Source: Elusimicrobium simillimum
Lineage (GTDB): Bacteria > Elusimicrobiota > Elusimicrobia > Elusimicrobiales > Elusimicrobiaceae
Assembly (NCBI RefSeq): GCF_049639735.1
Contig: NZ_JBEVVA010000003.1
Coordinates: 1,488,001-1,552,000, forward strand
DNA length: 64,000 nt
Direction of reading: 5' to 3'
Below the pieces are notes generated by a model. That model searched no databases. It saw nothing but the letters and a program-made list of their open reading frames with translations, and was not told where the DNA came from. Both the position numbers and the translations under genes were made by a program. Of this stretch, positions 35,920-43,606 are shown piece after piece. Positions within the stretch are counted from its first letter, which is position 1; each line of letters begins with the position of its first letter.

Positions 35920-36075
35920 TTACTTGGTGATACCGTGTTTAACTCTCTGGCATTCTTCTGATTTTTTGGCGTCGTTCCATTTATCCATGGTGCCTACCAA
36001 ATAACCTGTAATACGTCTTATACGTTCAAAGCCTACCCCTTTGCCGCGTAATGATTGTTCTGTTGTGTTTTCCAT
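35920..36075 (-). CDS. Separate glycyl-radical domain of anaerobic ribonucleotide reductase
   Basis: 51 residues. It contains FERIRRITGYLVG followed by MDKWNDAKKSEE and RVKH, the C-terminal glycyl-radical segment of NrdD; the radical glycine is the Gly of RRITGYLVG (about residue 24). The main NrdD ends before this segment. The two frames are in register: nrdD stops with TAA at 36103-36105, nine sense codons follow, and this ATG is preceded by AAGGAG (36081-36087). It could be made as a free peptide that docks on NrdD, or as a fusion by stop readthrough. A free glycyl-radical peptide is known for pyruvate formate-lyase repair (YfiD/GrcA). It has normal coding character, so decay is not evident. 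Confidence 0.85.
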   Translation of the reverse strand: MENTTEQSLRGKGVGFERIRRITGYLVGTMDKWNDAKKSEECQRVKHGITK

Positions 36076-36102
36076 ATATATCTCCTTAGGTACTTCTAAA
36101 TT

Positions 36103-38343
36103 TTATTTAAATGCGCTGTGCGAAGCTTCCTCGCCTTCGCGCCTGCCGCAGCGGGGGCAGACGTCGTTAATAATACCCACGTAGCCGCAAACAGGGTCGC
36201 GGTCCACAGGGTGGTTGATAGAGCCGTAGCCTATGCCCTTATCATGCATATAGCGTATGACTGACATAAAAGCCTCAAGGTTGCTGAGCGGGTCGCCGTT
36301 CATTTCCACATATGTTATGTGGCCGGCGGGCGTAAGGGCGTGGTACGGCGCTTCTTTGTTAATTTTTTCAAAGGCGGAAATTTCGTAATATACGGGCACG
36401 TGGAAAGAGTTGGTATAATACTCTCTATCCGTCACGCCTTCGATATTACCGTACTTTTTCCTGTCAATTTTTATGAATCTGCCGGACAAGCCTTCCGCCG
36501 GTGTGGCAAGCAGGGTAAAGTTCATCCCCGTTTCGGCCGCTTTGCGTTTGCAAAAGTTGTCCATGTGTTTAATAATGGCAAGGCCCTTTTCCTGCATTTC
36601 ATCGCTTTGGCCATGGTGCTTGCCAAAGAGTGAAACTAAGGTTTCCGCCAGGCCTATAAAACCTATTGAAAGCGTACCGTGTTTTAAAACTTCTCTTATT
36701 TCATCGTCGGGGTTAAGCTTGTCGCTGTCCATCCACACGCCCTCACCCATAAGGAACGGGTAGTTGCGTACAGTTTTTTTGGCCTGTATTTCAAACCTGT
36801 CCATAAGCTGCTGGGCAACCAGGTCAAGTATGCTGTCTAAAGATTTATAAAAAGCTTTCTCATCGCCTTTAGCTTCTATGGCCAAACGGGGCAAGTTAAT
36901 AGAAGTAAAAGATAAATTGCCGCGGCCATAAGTGGTTTGCTTATTTTTATCGTGCACATTGGCGATAACTCTTGTGCGGCAACCCATAGTGGCAACTTCT
37001 GTCTTAGGGTCGCCCTCTTTATAAAACTGCAGGTTAAACGGCGCGTCAAGATTGCTAAAGTTGGGGAACAAACGCTTTGCGCTGCAGCGGCAGGCGGCCT
37101 CAAACAAATCATAGTTAGGGTCCTGCTTATCATAGTTAACGCCCTTTTTAAGCTTGAAAATCTGAATAGGGAAAATAGGCGTCTCGCCTTTGCCAAGGCC
37201 CGCTTCCGTAGCCAGCAAAATATTTTTGATAACCAGGCGGCCTTCGGGCGAGGTATCGGTGCCGTAGTTAATAGAAGAAAACGGCGTCTGCGCCCCGGCG
37301 CGGGAGTGCATGGAGTTAAGGTTATGCACCACAGACTCCATAGCTTGGTACGTGCGCTTGTCTATTTCTTCCTCAGAAGTTGAAAGCGTAAAATCTAATA
37401 CTTTACGCGCTGTATCGGCGTCTGTAAGCGCGGCAATTTTGTTAAGTAAGACGGCCTCGTACTTTTCGCTTTTGGTCATGGAAAGTTTAACGCCGCTTTC
37501 TGCTTCCGCAGCCGCTACAATTTCTTTGGCAACGTCTTTGGTTACGCTTACGGCGGGGGCTAAAATTTTAATACCTTTATATATATTGTCTGTAAAAATA
37601 CGTTTGTAACTTTTGGCAACGCCTTTGGCAAGCGCGTAGTCAAAGTTTGGTATGCTTTGCCCGCCGTGCTGGTCGTTCTGGTTTGATTGAATAGCAATGC
37701 ACGCAAGCGCGGCGTAGCTAAGTATATCCTGTGGCTCTCTAAGGTGGCCGTGGCCGGTGTTAAAACCGCCTGTAAATAGTTTGTCCACGTCAATCTGGCA
37801 GCAGGTTGTGGTTAAAGAATAAAAATCAAAATCATGAATATGTATCCAGCCCTCTTCATACGCTTTGGCCTGCTCCTCGGTAAGAAGATACGCTTTATTA
37901 TATGACTTGGCGGCGGCGGAACCAAGCTGCAGCATGCTGCCCATGGCGGTGTTGCCGTCAACGTTGGCGTTGTCCCTTTTAAGATTGGAGTTTCTGGCGT
38001 CGGCATTTGTAATCTCGTCGCATTCCTGCATGAGGGCGGTGTTGGAGTCTCTTACTCTGGTGCGTTTTGCTCTGTAAAGAATGTAACGTTTGGCGGCGTC
38101 TTCAAAACCGTTGTGCATGAGCACGCGTTCCACTTCGTCCTGCACGTCTTCAATAAAAAAGTTTTCTTTGTCTGCCTTAGATAAATTTGTACCCACTTCG
38201 TTGGCCAGGCGCGCGGCCGCGGCGGCGTCGTCCGTACCGGCGGCGGTGAGTGCTTTTAAAATAGCGTTTGCAATTTTGGCTTCGTCATATAATACTACCC
38301 TGCCGTCTCTTTTGGTAATGGTTCTTACTTTTGTTGCCATCAT
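36103..38343 (-). CDS. nrdD: Anaerobic (class III) ribonucleoside-triphosphate reductase, lacking its glycyl-radical tail
   Basis: 746 residues. An N-terminal ATP-cone (KVRTITKRDGRVVLYDEAKI, allosteric) is followed by the ten-stranded barrel with HIHDFDFYSLTTTCCQID, DQHGGQSIPNFDYALAKG, TPFSSINYGTDTS and GSINHPVDRDP. Near the end is the zinc site CGYVGIINDVCPRCGRRE. The product stops shortly after this, at HSAFK, where family members continue through a linker to RRITGYLVG. That part is in a separate in-frame open frame at 36075-35920. AAGGAGT precedes ATGATG. It makes deoxyribonucleotides without oxygen, using a glycyl radical installed by NrdG. In an operon with nrdG and fhs. Confidence 0.93.
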   Translation of the reverse strand: MMATKVRTITKRDGRVVLYDEAKIANAILKALTAAGTDDAAAAARLANEVGTNLSKADKENFFIEDVQDEVERVLMHNGFEDAAKRYILYRAKRTRVRDSNTALMQECDEITNADARNSNLKRDNANVDGNTAMGSMLQLGSAAAKSYNKAYLLTEEQAKAYEEGWIHIHDFDFYSLTTTCCQIDVDKLFTGGFNTGHGHLREPQDILSYAALACIAIQSNQNDQHGGQSIPNFDYALAKGVAKSYKRIFTDNIYKGIKILAPAVSVTKDVAKEIVAAAEAESGVKLSMTKSEKYEAVLLNKIAALTDADTARKVLDFTLSTSEEEIDKRTYQAMESVVHNLNSMHSRAGAQTPFSSINYGTDTSPEGRLVIKNILLATEAGLGKGETPIFPIQIFKLKKGVNYDKQDPNYDLFEAACRCSAKRLFPNFSNLDAPFNLQFYKEGDPKTEVATMGCRTRVIANVHDKNKQTTYGRGNLSFTSINLPRLAIEAKGDEKAFYKSLDSILDLVAQQLMDRFEIQAKKTVRNYPFLMGEGVWMDSDKLNPDDEIREVLKHGTLSIGFIGLAETLVSLFGKHHGQSDEMQEKGLAIIKHMDNFCKRKAAETGMNFTLLATPAEGLSGRFIKIDRKKYGNIEGVTDREYYTNSFHVPVYYEISAFEKINKEAPYHALTPAGHITYVEMNGDPLSNLEAFMSVIRYMHDKGIGYGSINHPVDRDPVCGYVGIINDVCPRCGRREGEEASHSAFK

Positions 38344-38355
38344 ATAATATACTCC

Positions 38356-38871
38356 TTAAAAGTTTTCTACTGTTACTACGCGGCCCGCCAGGCGGGTGGC
38401 CTTCATATCAATAATACGCTGGTTTTTGGACCCGCGGAATTTTAGGGTAAGGCTTTTTTGTTTGATTAAAAACGGGCCGTCTATAAGATAGTCCGTCTCA
38501 TCAAGCAATTTTTGCCAGCCGTTTTCTTTACTTGCCCCTGCCACAAGGTATTCATATACATAACCTGTATACGTAACAACATCCTTACCCAGACCATGCG
38601 CCATTTTGGCAAGTTTAGACGCCACTTCCGCCTGAATAAAAGGTTCCCCGCCGCTAAGCGTAATGCCGCGCAGCAGAGGGTTCTTTTGGAAAGAGGTAAA
38701 CAACTGGTTAATATTAACCAGCGTACCGCCGTCAAGCGAATGTGTTTGGGGGTTGTGGCAACCGGGGCAGCTGTGCGGGCAGCCCTGGGTAAAAACCGTA
38801 AAACGGTACCCCGGGCCATCTACTACAGATTCCTCAATAATTCCGGAAACCAACACAAAGTCTTCTTTCAT
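38356..38871 (-). CDS. nrdG: Anaerobic ribonucleotide reductase activating enzyme
   Basis: 171 residues. It is a radical SAM enzyme with the cluster motif CPHSCPGC in TQGCPHSCPGCHNPQTHS and GITLSGGEPF, the SAM-binding GGE motif. It abstracts hydrogen from the NrdD glycine to make the radical. Here its target glycine is encoded on a separate open frame three genes along. A GGGG ribosome site lies 5 nt before ATG. First gene of the nrdG-nrdD-glycyl peptide-fhs run. Confidence 0.94.
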   Translation of the reverse strand: MKEDFVLVSGIIEESVVDGPGYRFTVFTQGCPHSCPGCHNPQTHSLDGGTLVNINQLFTSFQKNPLLRGITLSGGEPFIQAEVASKLAKMAHGLGKDVVTYTGYVYEYLVAGASKENGWQKLLDETDYLIDGPFLIKQKSLTLKFRGSKNQRIIDMKATRLAGRVVTVENF

Positions 38872-38897
38872 ATTACCCCGTCAACTTCATTTACAAC

Positions 38898-38927
38898 ACG
38901 CTTATTACCCCGCTGACCAGTAAGCGT
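38898..38927. promoter_or_regulatory. Inverted repeat ACGCTTA-N16-TAAGCGT upstream of nrdG
   Basis: Perfect 7-bp half-sites at 38898-38904 and 38921-38927, 27 bp upstream of the nrdG ATG. A second GCTTA-N4-TAAGC dyad lies near 38991-39004. Both could be operators for the nrd operon. They do not match the NrdR box that I know. Confidence 0.35.
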
Positions 38928-39077
38928 TTTTACTATTTTTACATAAAAAAAGCAAAAAAGCAAATCACGAGGAGAAATTTATTTTTTTAACGCTTAAAAT
39001 TAAGCTTTACCGTCTAAGAATTTTAATTTATTATCACTTTTTATTAGTTTTAAAAATTGTAATTTTACGCGCAAAAC

Positions 39078-39096
39078 TGTAACTTTATTTGTTACA
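39078..39096. promoter_or_regulatory. 19-bp dyad TGTAA-N9-TTACA, distal copy
   Basis: TGTAAC at 39078-39083 and GTTACA at 39091-39096. It has the same half-sites and spacing as the dyad at 39158-39176, exactly 80 bp away. Candidate Rrf2-type operator in the 315-bp gap between nrdG and the regulator. Confidence 0.5.
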
Positions 39097-39140
39097 TGTC
39101 TTAACTCATTTTAATTTTGCTTAAATAATAAGCAAAAACA

Positions 39141-39169
39141 TTGACAAAACTTTAATATGTAACTATAAT
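39141..39169 (+). promoter_or_regulatory. Consensus sigma-70 promoter for the Rrf2 gene
   Basis: TTGACA at 39141-39146, a 17-bp spacer and TATAAT at 39164-39169. It is a perfect consensus promoter, which fits a gene held back by a repressor. Confidence 0.85.
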
Positions 39170-39176
39170 AATTACA
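39158..39176. promoter_or_regulatory. 19-bp dyad TGTAA-N9-TTACA over the -10 box
   Basis: TGTAA (39158-39162) and TTACA (39172-39176) flank the -10 TATAAT. A protein bound here would block transcription, consistent with autorepression by the Rrf2 product. Confidence 0.55.
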
Positions 39177-39186
39177 GGTTAACACT

Positions 39187-39639
39187 ATGAAAACAAACAC
39201 ACGCTTTACCGTAGCACTACATATTTTAGCTTTTTTGGCGCTTAATAAAAAGGAGGCCAACACCTCTAAAACCATAGCCAAAAGCGTTAACACAAACCCG
39301 GTTGTGGTACGCAAAATGCTCTCGCAGCTTAAGAAGGCAGGGCTGGTTGAAATACGCCCCGGCGCGCGCGGCATAGCGTTAACACGCACACCGTTAACAA
39401 TATCTCTCTTAGAAGTATATCAAGCGGTAAAAACGCCAGCGGACACACTGTTTCCCACGCACAAAAATACAAGCGCCGCCTGCTTTATAGGCGCCAATAT
39501 ACACTCCGCCCTCCACGCTCCTTTGCAGGACGCGGCCTCGTCGGCTGAGAAAACTTTAGCCAAATATTCTCTAAAGGATATAACCAGGCCCATAACCAAA
39601 AAAGAAATGCTTATGGTAAGCCCGTTTATAAGGCAGTAG
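39187..39639 (+). CDS. Rrf2-family transcriptional regulator
   Basis: 150 residues. An N-terminal winged helix: TRFTVALHILAFLA, then SKTIAKSVNTNPVVVRKMLS (recognition helix) and KKAGLVEIRPGARG (wing), the standard Rrf2 pattern. Many Rrf2 proteins bind an FeS cluster with three Cys; here the only Cys is in AACFIG, so a cluster of the IscR or NsrR type is unlikely. It is divergent from nrdG and sits beside two identical-spacing dyads, so it probably represses itself and may control the nrd operon. Its stop abuts the convergent MscS gene. Confidence 0.85.
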   Translation: MKTNTRFTVALHILAFLALNKKEANTSKTIAKSVNTNPVVVRKMLSQLKKAGLVEIRPGARGIALTRTPLTISLLEVYQAVKTPADTLFPTHKNTSAACFIGANIHSALHAPLQDAASSAEKTLAKYSLKDITRPITKKEMLMVSPFIRQ

Positions 39640-41175
39640 CTACTTTTGCCCGCCGTTAATACCGCGCAGCACGTTAACCTGCGGGGTAAGAATCTCTATA
39701 TTCTCTCTGTTAAACACATCTTGTATATTAGAATACAGTGCGGAATATGTTTTGGGTATGCGTGAGGGTTCTTCTGTGTAAATGTTAAGTTCGTACCTTA
39801 CGGCAAAATTTTCAAGCTCCGTCTGTAAAACAAAAGGCGGCGGCGTTTGCGCTGCGCCTTCTGACTTGGCGGCCGCCTCTAAAAGCAGTTTTTGCACAAG
39901 CCTCCAGTCAACATCATAACCTATGGTAACGTCTACATGTAATATAAGGCCGCCTGTTTTGGCGGAGTTGCTGTAATTAATAGTGTCCGAAGTCATTACC
40001 TTAGAATTTGGTATTGTTACCACTTCATTTTTGTAGGTTCTTATGCGGGTGACAAGAGTGTTTTTTTCAACAACTTCACCCGTCACATCACCCATTTTAA
40101 TATAGTCGCCTTCTTTAAACGGGCTCATATAAGTAATAACCAGGCCTGACATTATATTGCTGATAAGCGACGTTGACCCCAGTGAAAGTAATACGCCCAA
40201 AAATACAGAAACGCCTTTAAACGCGTCCGACCCGGACCCCGGTAAATGCGGAAAAATTAATATAAAAACAAACACCGCCATTATAATGCGTGCTATATGG
40301 TAAGTGGGTAAAGCCCAATCAGGGTGAAAACCCATAAGTTTTATTTTACCCTCGGCCGTTTTTTTAGCTAAATTACGCAGCAATTTAAGCAACAGCGCAA
40401 ACGCCACCACTATAAATATAATATCAAGAAGGTCTGGTATATAATGGTAAAAAGCCAACGCGCCTTTTTTAACGGGAATCAAAAGGTACTCTATACAGGC
40501 GGCGGCAAAATGGCGCGTTTGCGGCAGCAGTTCAAGCACAATAAGAGCGCCGGCGTAAAATACTGTGATAATTAAAACATACTTAAGCGCGGTAAGCATG
40601 TAAATAAAAAACGTCCTGCTGCTGCGGGAATCTATAATATTGTTAAGCAAAGCGTTTTGTGCGGACTGTTTGGCAATAATATAATCTTTAAGCCTAGAGG
40701 CCCCTTTGCATATGCCCCATATAGCCAACAGCATTAACACAAACACCACGCCGCCCATAACATATTTTCTTACCCGGTGTGTTGACTGCAGCGCGGCCTG
40801 CTCTTCCCGCACGGCGCTTAGTATAACGTCGCGGTATTTTCTGGCCAGATCAGCTTTATGCAAGCCCTCTATCTGCCCCTGGTAGTCCGTTATGCCGGCT
40901 ATTACTTTACCGCGGTAGATTATTGTTTCAACATCGTCTTGCTGAGTTATTTTAAGGTCTTGGGGGTCGAACAAAACGTCCCCGGCCAAAGCCTGAATAT
41001 TAGCCTCCACCACTTCCGCGCGGGTGCGGGAATCCACAGCGCCTATACCGCCGTAAATATTAAATAATGTTTTGCCAAACGGCGCCACGCCCGCGCCATG
41101 TACGGTGCCGCTCTCCTGGGCAAATGAAAGCCCGGCAAACAAAATAAAAACAAAACATAAAAATATTTTTTTCAT
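39640..41175 (-). CDS. MscS-family mechanosensitive channel with exported N-terminal domain
   Basis: 511 residues. A signal peptide (ending near LSFAQE) is followed by a soluble domain of about 110 residues, then several membrane segments and the MscS core: LGSTSLISNIMSGLVITYMS (pore helix TM3), then FKEGDYIKMGDVTGEV and VVTIPNSKVMTSDTINYS in the beta domain. It would open under membrane tension to release solutes. It is longer than E. coli MscS (286 residues), with extra segments at the front. An AGGGGA ribosome site precedes ATG. Confidence 0.87.
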   Translation of the reverse strand: MKKIFLCFVFILFAGLSFAQESGTVHGAGVAPFGKTLFNIYGGIGAVDSRTRAEVVEANIQALAGDVLFDPQDLKITQQDDVETIIYRGKVIAGITDYQGQIEGLHKADLARKYRDVILSAVREEQAALQSTHRVRKYVMGGVVFVLMLLAIWGICKGASRLKDYIIAKQSAQNALLNNIIDSRSSRTFFIYMLTALKYVLIITVFYAGALIVLELLPQTRHFAAACIEYLLIPVKKGALAFYHYIPDLLDIIFIVVAFALLLKLLRNLAKKTAEGKIKLMGFHPDWALPTYHIARIIMAVFVFILIFPHLPGSGSDAFKGVSVFLGVLLSLGSTSLISNIMSGLVITYMSPFKEGDYIKMGDVTGEVVEKNTLVTRIRTYKNEVVTIPNSKVMTSDTINYSNSAKTGGLILHVDVTIGYDVDWRLVQKLLLEAAAKSEGAAQTPPPFVLQTELENFAVRYELNIYTEEPSRIPKTYSALYSNIQDVFNRENIEILTPQVNVLRGINGGQK

Positions 41176-41210
41176 AAATCCCCTTAGTAAAGCTTAAAAG
41201 ATATTGTATT

Positions 41211-42623
41211 TTATTTTAACGGAAATATTAAATCGAACGCTACGCCGTGGCCGCCGTCCAAATTGCGCGCCTGCGCGCGGCCGCCGTGCAGCTTCATAAT
41301 AGATTTTACTATAGACAGCCCCAGCCCGCTGCCTTGGTAATCCTCGCCGTTTCCGCGCGAATAGTCCGCCTTATAAAACCTGTCAAATAAGTTTTCTATA
41401 TGTTCGGGCGCTATGGCGGGGCCATCGTTTGTAATAGATATTATAAAGTTATCTTCTGCGCTGCGGCTGCCGATATCTATATGCCCCCCGTCGCCTACAT
41501 ACTGCATGGCGTTGCCCACAATATTTACTAAGGCTCTGGAAAGCATTTGCTCATCCGCGTTTATAATGCCGGAGACAGAGGACGTGTTGATATCAACATG
41601 CTTTTCTTCAGCCACTATTTGAAAGAACTCTTTTACTCTGGCGGCCAGCGCGGCGGTGTCAACCGCTTGGGTGGTGATGGCAGTCTTGCGGTCTTCCGCG
41701 CGGGCTATAAAAAGTATGTTTTCCACAATTCTGTTTAAACGCTCCGCGCCGTCAAGCACGGACTCTAAACTTTCAGTATATTCCTGCGGAGTTCTGTCTT
41801 TGGAAAGGGTTACCTCCACCGCTATTTTTAGCTGGTGGATAGGCGTTCTTAACTCATGCGCCAAGTCTGAGGAAAACTGGTTAAGGCGCACAAAGTTGTC
41901 CTCCAAACGGTTTAACATTTTGTCAAAGGAGTTTACTATCGGGCGCAGCTCTCTGGGCCAGTCGGCCGCGTTAAGGCGCCTGTGCAGGTCAGAAGCGTCG
42001 ATAGTGTTAATATAACCGCTTATTTGGCTGACAGGCCTTAACGTTGCTTTAGAAAACACAAAACTCAGGCCTGATATAGCTAAACTTACCGCCACTGAAA
42101 TCCAAAAAAGCACCATTTTAAGCGACTTTATTTTAGCGTACCCCTCGTCCAAATCTCTGGCCACCAAAATATAACCAAACACTCCCCCCTCTATATACAC
42201 GGTAGACCTTGCCAGCAGGTACGGGTTGCAGTTTTCATCAGTCCAAAATACGCCTGGTGAGTCCTCTGGCAGAACCTCCATAAACTGCGTATACGGCACC
42301 GATAATGTTTGGCTAGTGTCTATAATACTATGGTCGCTGTATAAAAGCATGGTCTCATAATTTCTGTTATTAAGGCCGCTTTCCAACCATTTGTATAAAA
42401 GTTCGTCTTCTTCGGGGGTGGTAATTTCGTACAGTTCATTCATAAGAACGTTAAGTTCTGTTATGTAGGACTTCATTTGTGAGAAAAGTTCTTTTTTATA
42501 ATTAGCCGCGTTGGCGTGCAAAATTACAAACAGCATTATTATAAGCGTAAAAAGTGATATTAAAAAAGTGGAAAGCGCCAAACGCCAGGATAACGGCAAG
42601 GTTTTTTCTTCAACGGAGAACAT
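41211..42623 (-). CDS. Sensor histidine kinase (CusS/OmpR-partner type)
   Basis: 470 residues. Two membrane segments (about 12-35 and 165-188) flank a periplasmic sensor of about 130 residues, followed by HAMP, HisKA with SSDLAHELRTPIHQL (phospho-His) and HATPase with NIVGNAMQYV, GPAIAPEHIENLFDRF and GSGLGLSIVKSI. The HELRTP box and gene layout resemble heavy-metal sensors such as CusS, but no metal-binding motif is evident and no metal efflux gene is near. It overlaps the regulator gene by 14 bp. Confidence 0.88.
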   Translation of the reverse strand: MFSVEEKTLPLSWRLALSTFLISLFTLIIMLFVILHANAANYKKELFSQMKSYITELNVLMNELYEITTPEEDELLYKWLESGLNNRNYETMLLYSDHSIIDTSQTLSVPYTQFMEVLPEDSPGVFWTDENCNPYLLARSTVYIEGGVFGYILVARDLDEGYAKIKSLKMVLFWISVAVSLAISGLSFVFSKATLRPVSQISGYINTIDASDLHRRLNAADWPRELRPIVNSFDKMLNRLEDNFVRLNQFSSDLAHELRTPIHQLKIAVEVTLSKDRTPQEYTESLESVLDGAERLNRIVENILFIARAEDRKTAITTQAVDTAALAARVKEFFQIVAEEKHVDINTSSVSGIINADEQMLSRALVNIVGNAMQYVGDGGHIDIGSRSAEDNFIISITNDGPAIAPEHIENLFDRFYKADYSRGNGEDYQGSGLGLSIVKSIMKLHGGRAQARNLDGGHGVAFDLIFPLK

Positions 42624-43287
42624 AGCCTATACCCCTTATGGTGTGAATAAGCTTACGGTCAAAGCCGTCGTCTACTTTTGTTCTTAGTCTCTTGACTGCT
42701 ACGTCAACGGTATTTGTGTCGCTCTCAAAATTTATATCCCACACACGCTCTGAAATATAGGTTCTGCTAAGTACTTCCTCTTTATGCGAGGCAAGCAGCC
42801 ATAAAAGGCTGAATTCCTTTTTAGTTAAATCTATAGTTTTGCCGCCGCGTGTAACGGTGTGCCTGATAGAGTCTATATTAAGGTCTTCTATAACAAGCGT
42901 GGGCTGCGGCGCGCGGGACGCGGCCCGCCTGGTAATGGCGTTAAGCCTGGCAAGAAGTTCAGAGAACGCGAACGGCTTTACTAAATAATCGTCCGCCCCG
43001 CTGGCAAGCCCGGCAACCTTATCTTCCACGGTGTCTTTAGCGGTAAGCATAAGAACAGGCGTCGCTTTATTGGAAGCGCGGAAGGTTTTAAGCAGTGTTA
43101 CGCCGTCTATTTTGGGCAGCATTATGTCTAAAATTATACAGTCAAAGTCCTCACTTATCATGGTGTCAAGCGCGGCAGCGCCGTCGGCCACGGTTTTGGC
43201 GTTTATGCCCGCCTCTTTCAAACCTTTTACAATAAAAGAGGCCGTTGGGCAGTGGTCTTCAACAAGAAGTATTTTCATATATTCCAT
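42610..43287 (-). CDS. OmpR-family response regulator
   Basis: 225 residues. Receiver domain with acidic LLVEDH, phospho-acceptor Asp in CIILDIMLP, TAKDT and the conserved Lys in YLVKPFAF; then an OmpR-type winged helix (KTIDLTKKEFSLLWLLA, then DVAVKRLRTKVD and TIRGIGYVL). Partner of the kinase that overlaps its 3' end. MEYMK offers two ATGs, and neither has a strong ribosome site. The target genes are unknown; the porin gene lies about 320 bp upstream on the same strand. Confidence 0.92.
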   Translation of the reverse strand: MEYMKILLVEDHCPTASFIVKGLKEAGINAKTVADGAAALDTMISEDFDCIILDIMLPKIDGVTLLKTFRASNKATPVLMLTAKDTVEDKVAGLASGADDYLVKPFAFSELLARLNAITRRAASRAPQPTLVIEDLNIDSIRHTVTRGGKTIDLTKKEFSLLWLLASHKEEVLSRTYISERVWDINFESDTNTVDVAVKRLRTKVDDGFDRKLIHTIRGIGYVLR

Positions 43288-43397
43288 TTAACTATTTTCC
43301 CGCCTAAAAGGCAAATAAGATTACCCCGGGCATTGCAGGGGGATTTTACGCTGTTATAAGTGCCGCTGCTAAAGTGAATTTCAGCTTTATATTAAAA

Positions 43398-43427
43398 TGT
43401 CCCCCGCGCTAGAGTGAACGCGGGGGA
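43398..43427. terminator. Hairpin, probable terminator
   Basis: GTCCCCCGCG (43398-43407) pairs with 43418-43427, 10-nt loop. On the minus strand it is followed by ATTTTAATAT. It lies between the porin and the response regulator and forms a tandem pair with the next hairpin. Confidence 0.6.
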
Positions 43428-43554
43428 CGTGTAGTCTTAACTTTATCTTCAAGGAGATATCGTATTAAAAAGAAGAAAAGTTAGTTCTTTATATTGATAG
43501 TATAGAAATATTGGCCGCTCAGAATTATTTCAAAAAGATTACATTTTTGTAATA

Positions 43555-43587
43555 AAACACACCCCCGTGATAAGCGGGGGTGTGTTT
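43555..43587 (-). terminator. Intrinsic terminator of the porin operon
   Basis: AAACACACCCCCG (43555-43567) pairs with 43575-43587 around a 7-nt loop; the minus strand continues with TTTTATT. The rest of the gap 43288-43606 shows only the second hairpin and no gene. Confidence 0.85.
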
Positions 43588-43606
43588 GGCTTGGATAAAA
43601 TTATTT

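Noticed and set aside
36076..36105. Sequencing frameshift as the reason for the nrdD split
   Set aside because: The two parts are in the same frame; only a base substitution at TAA could join them, and a good ribosome site precedes the second ATG.
43441..43500. Tiny leader peptide after AAGGAG at about 43452
   Set aside because: The only start would be ATT and it would encode six residues; no plus-strand gene follows for it to control.
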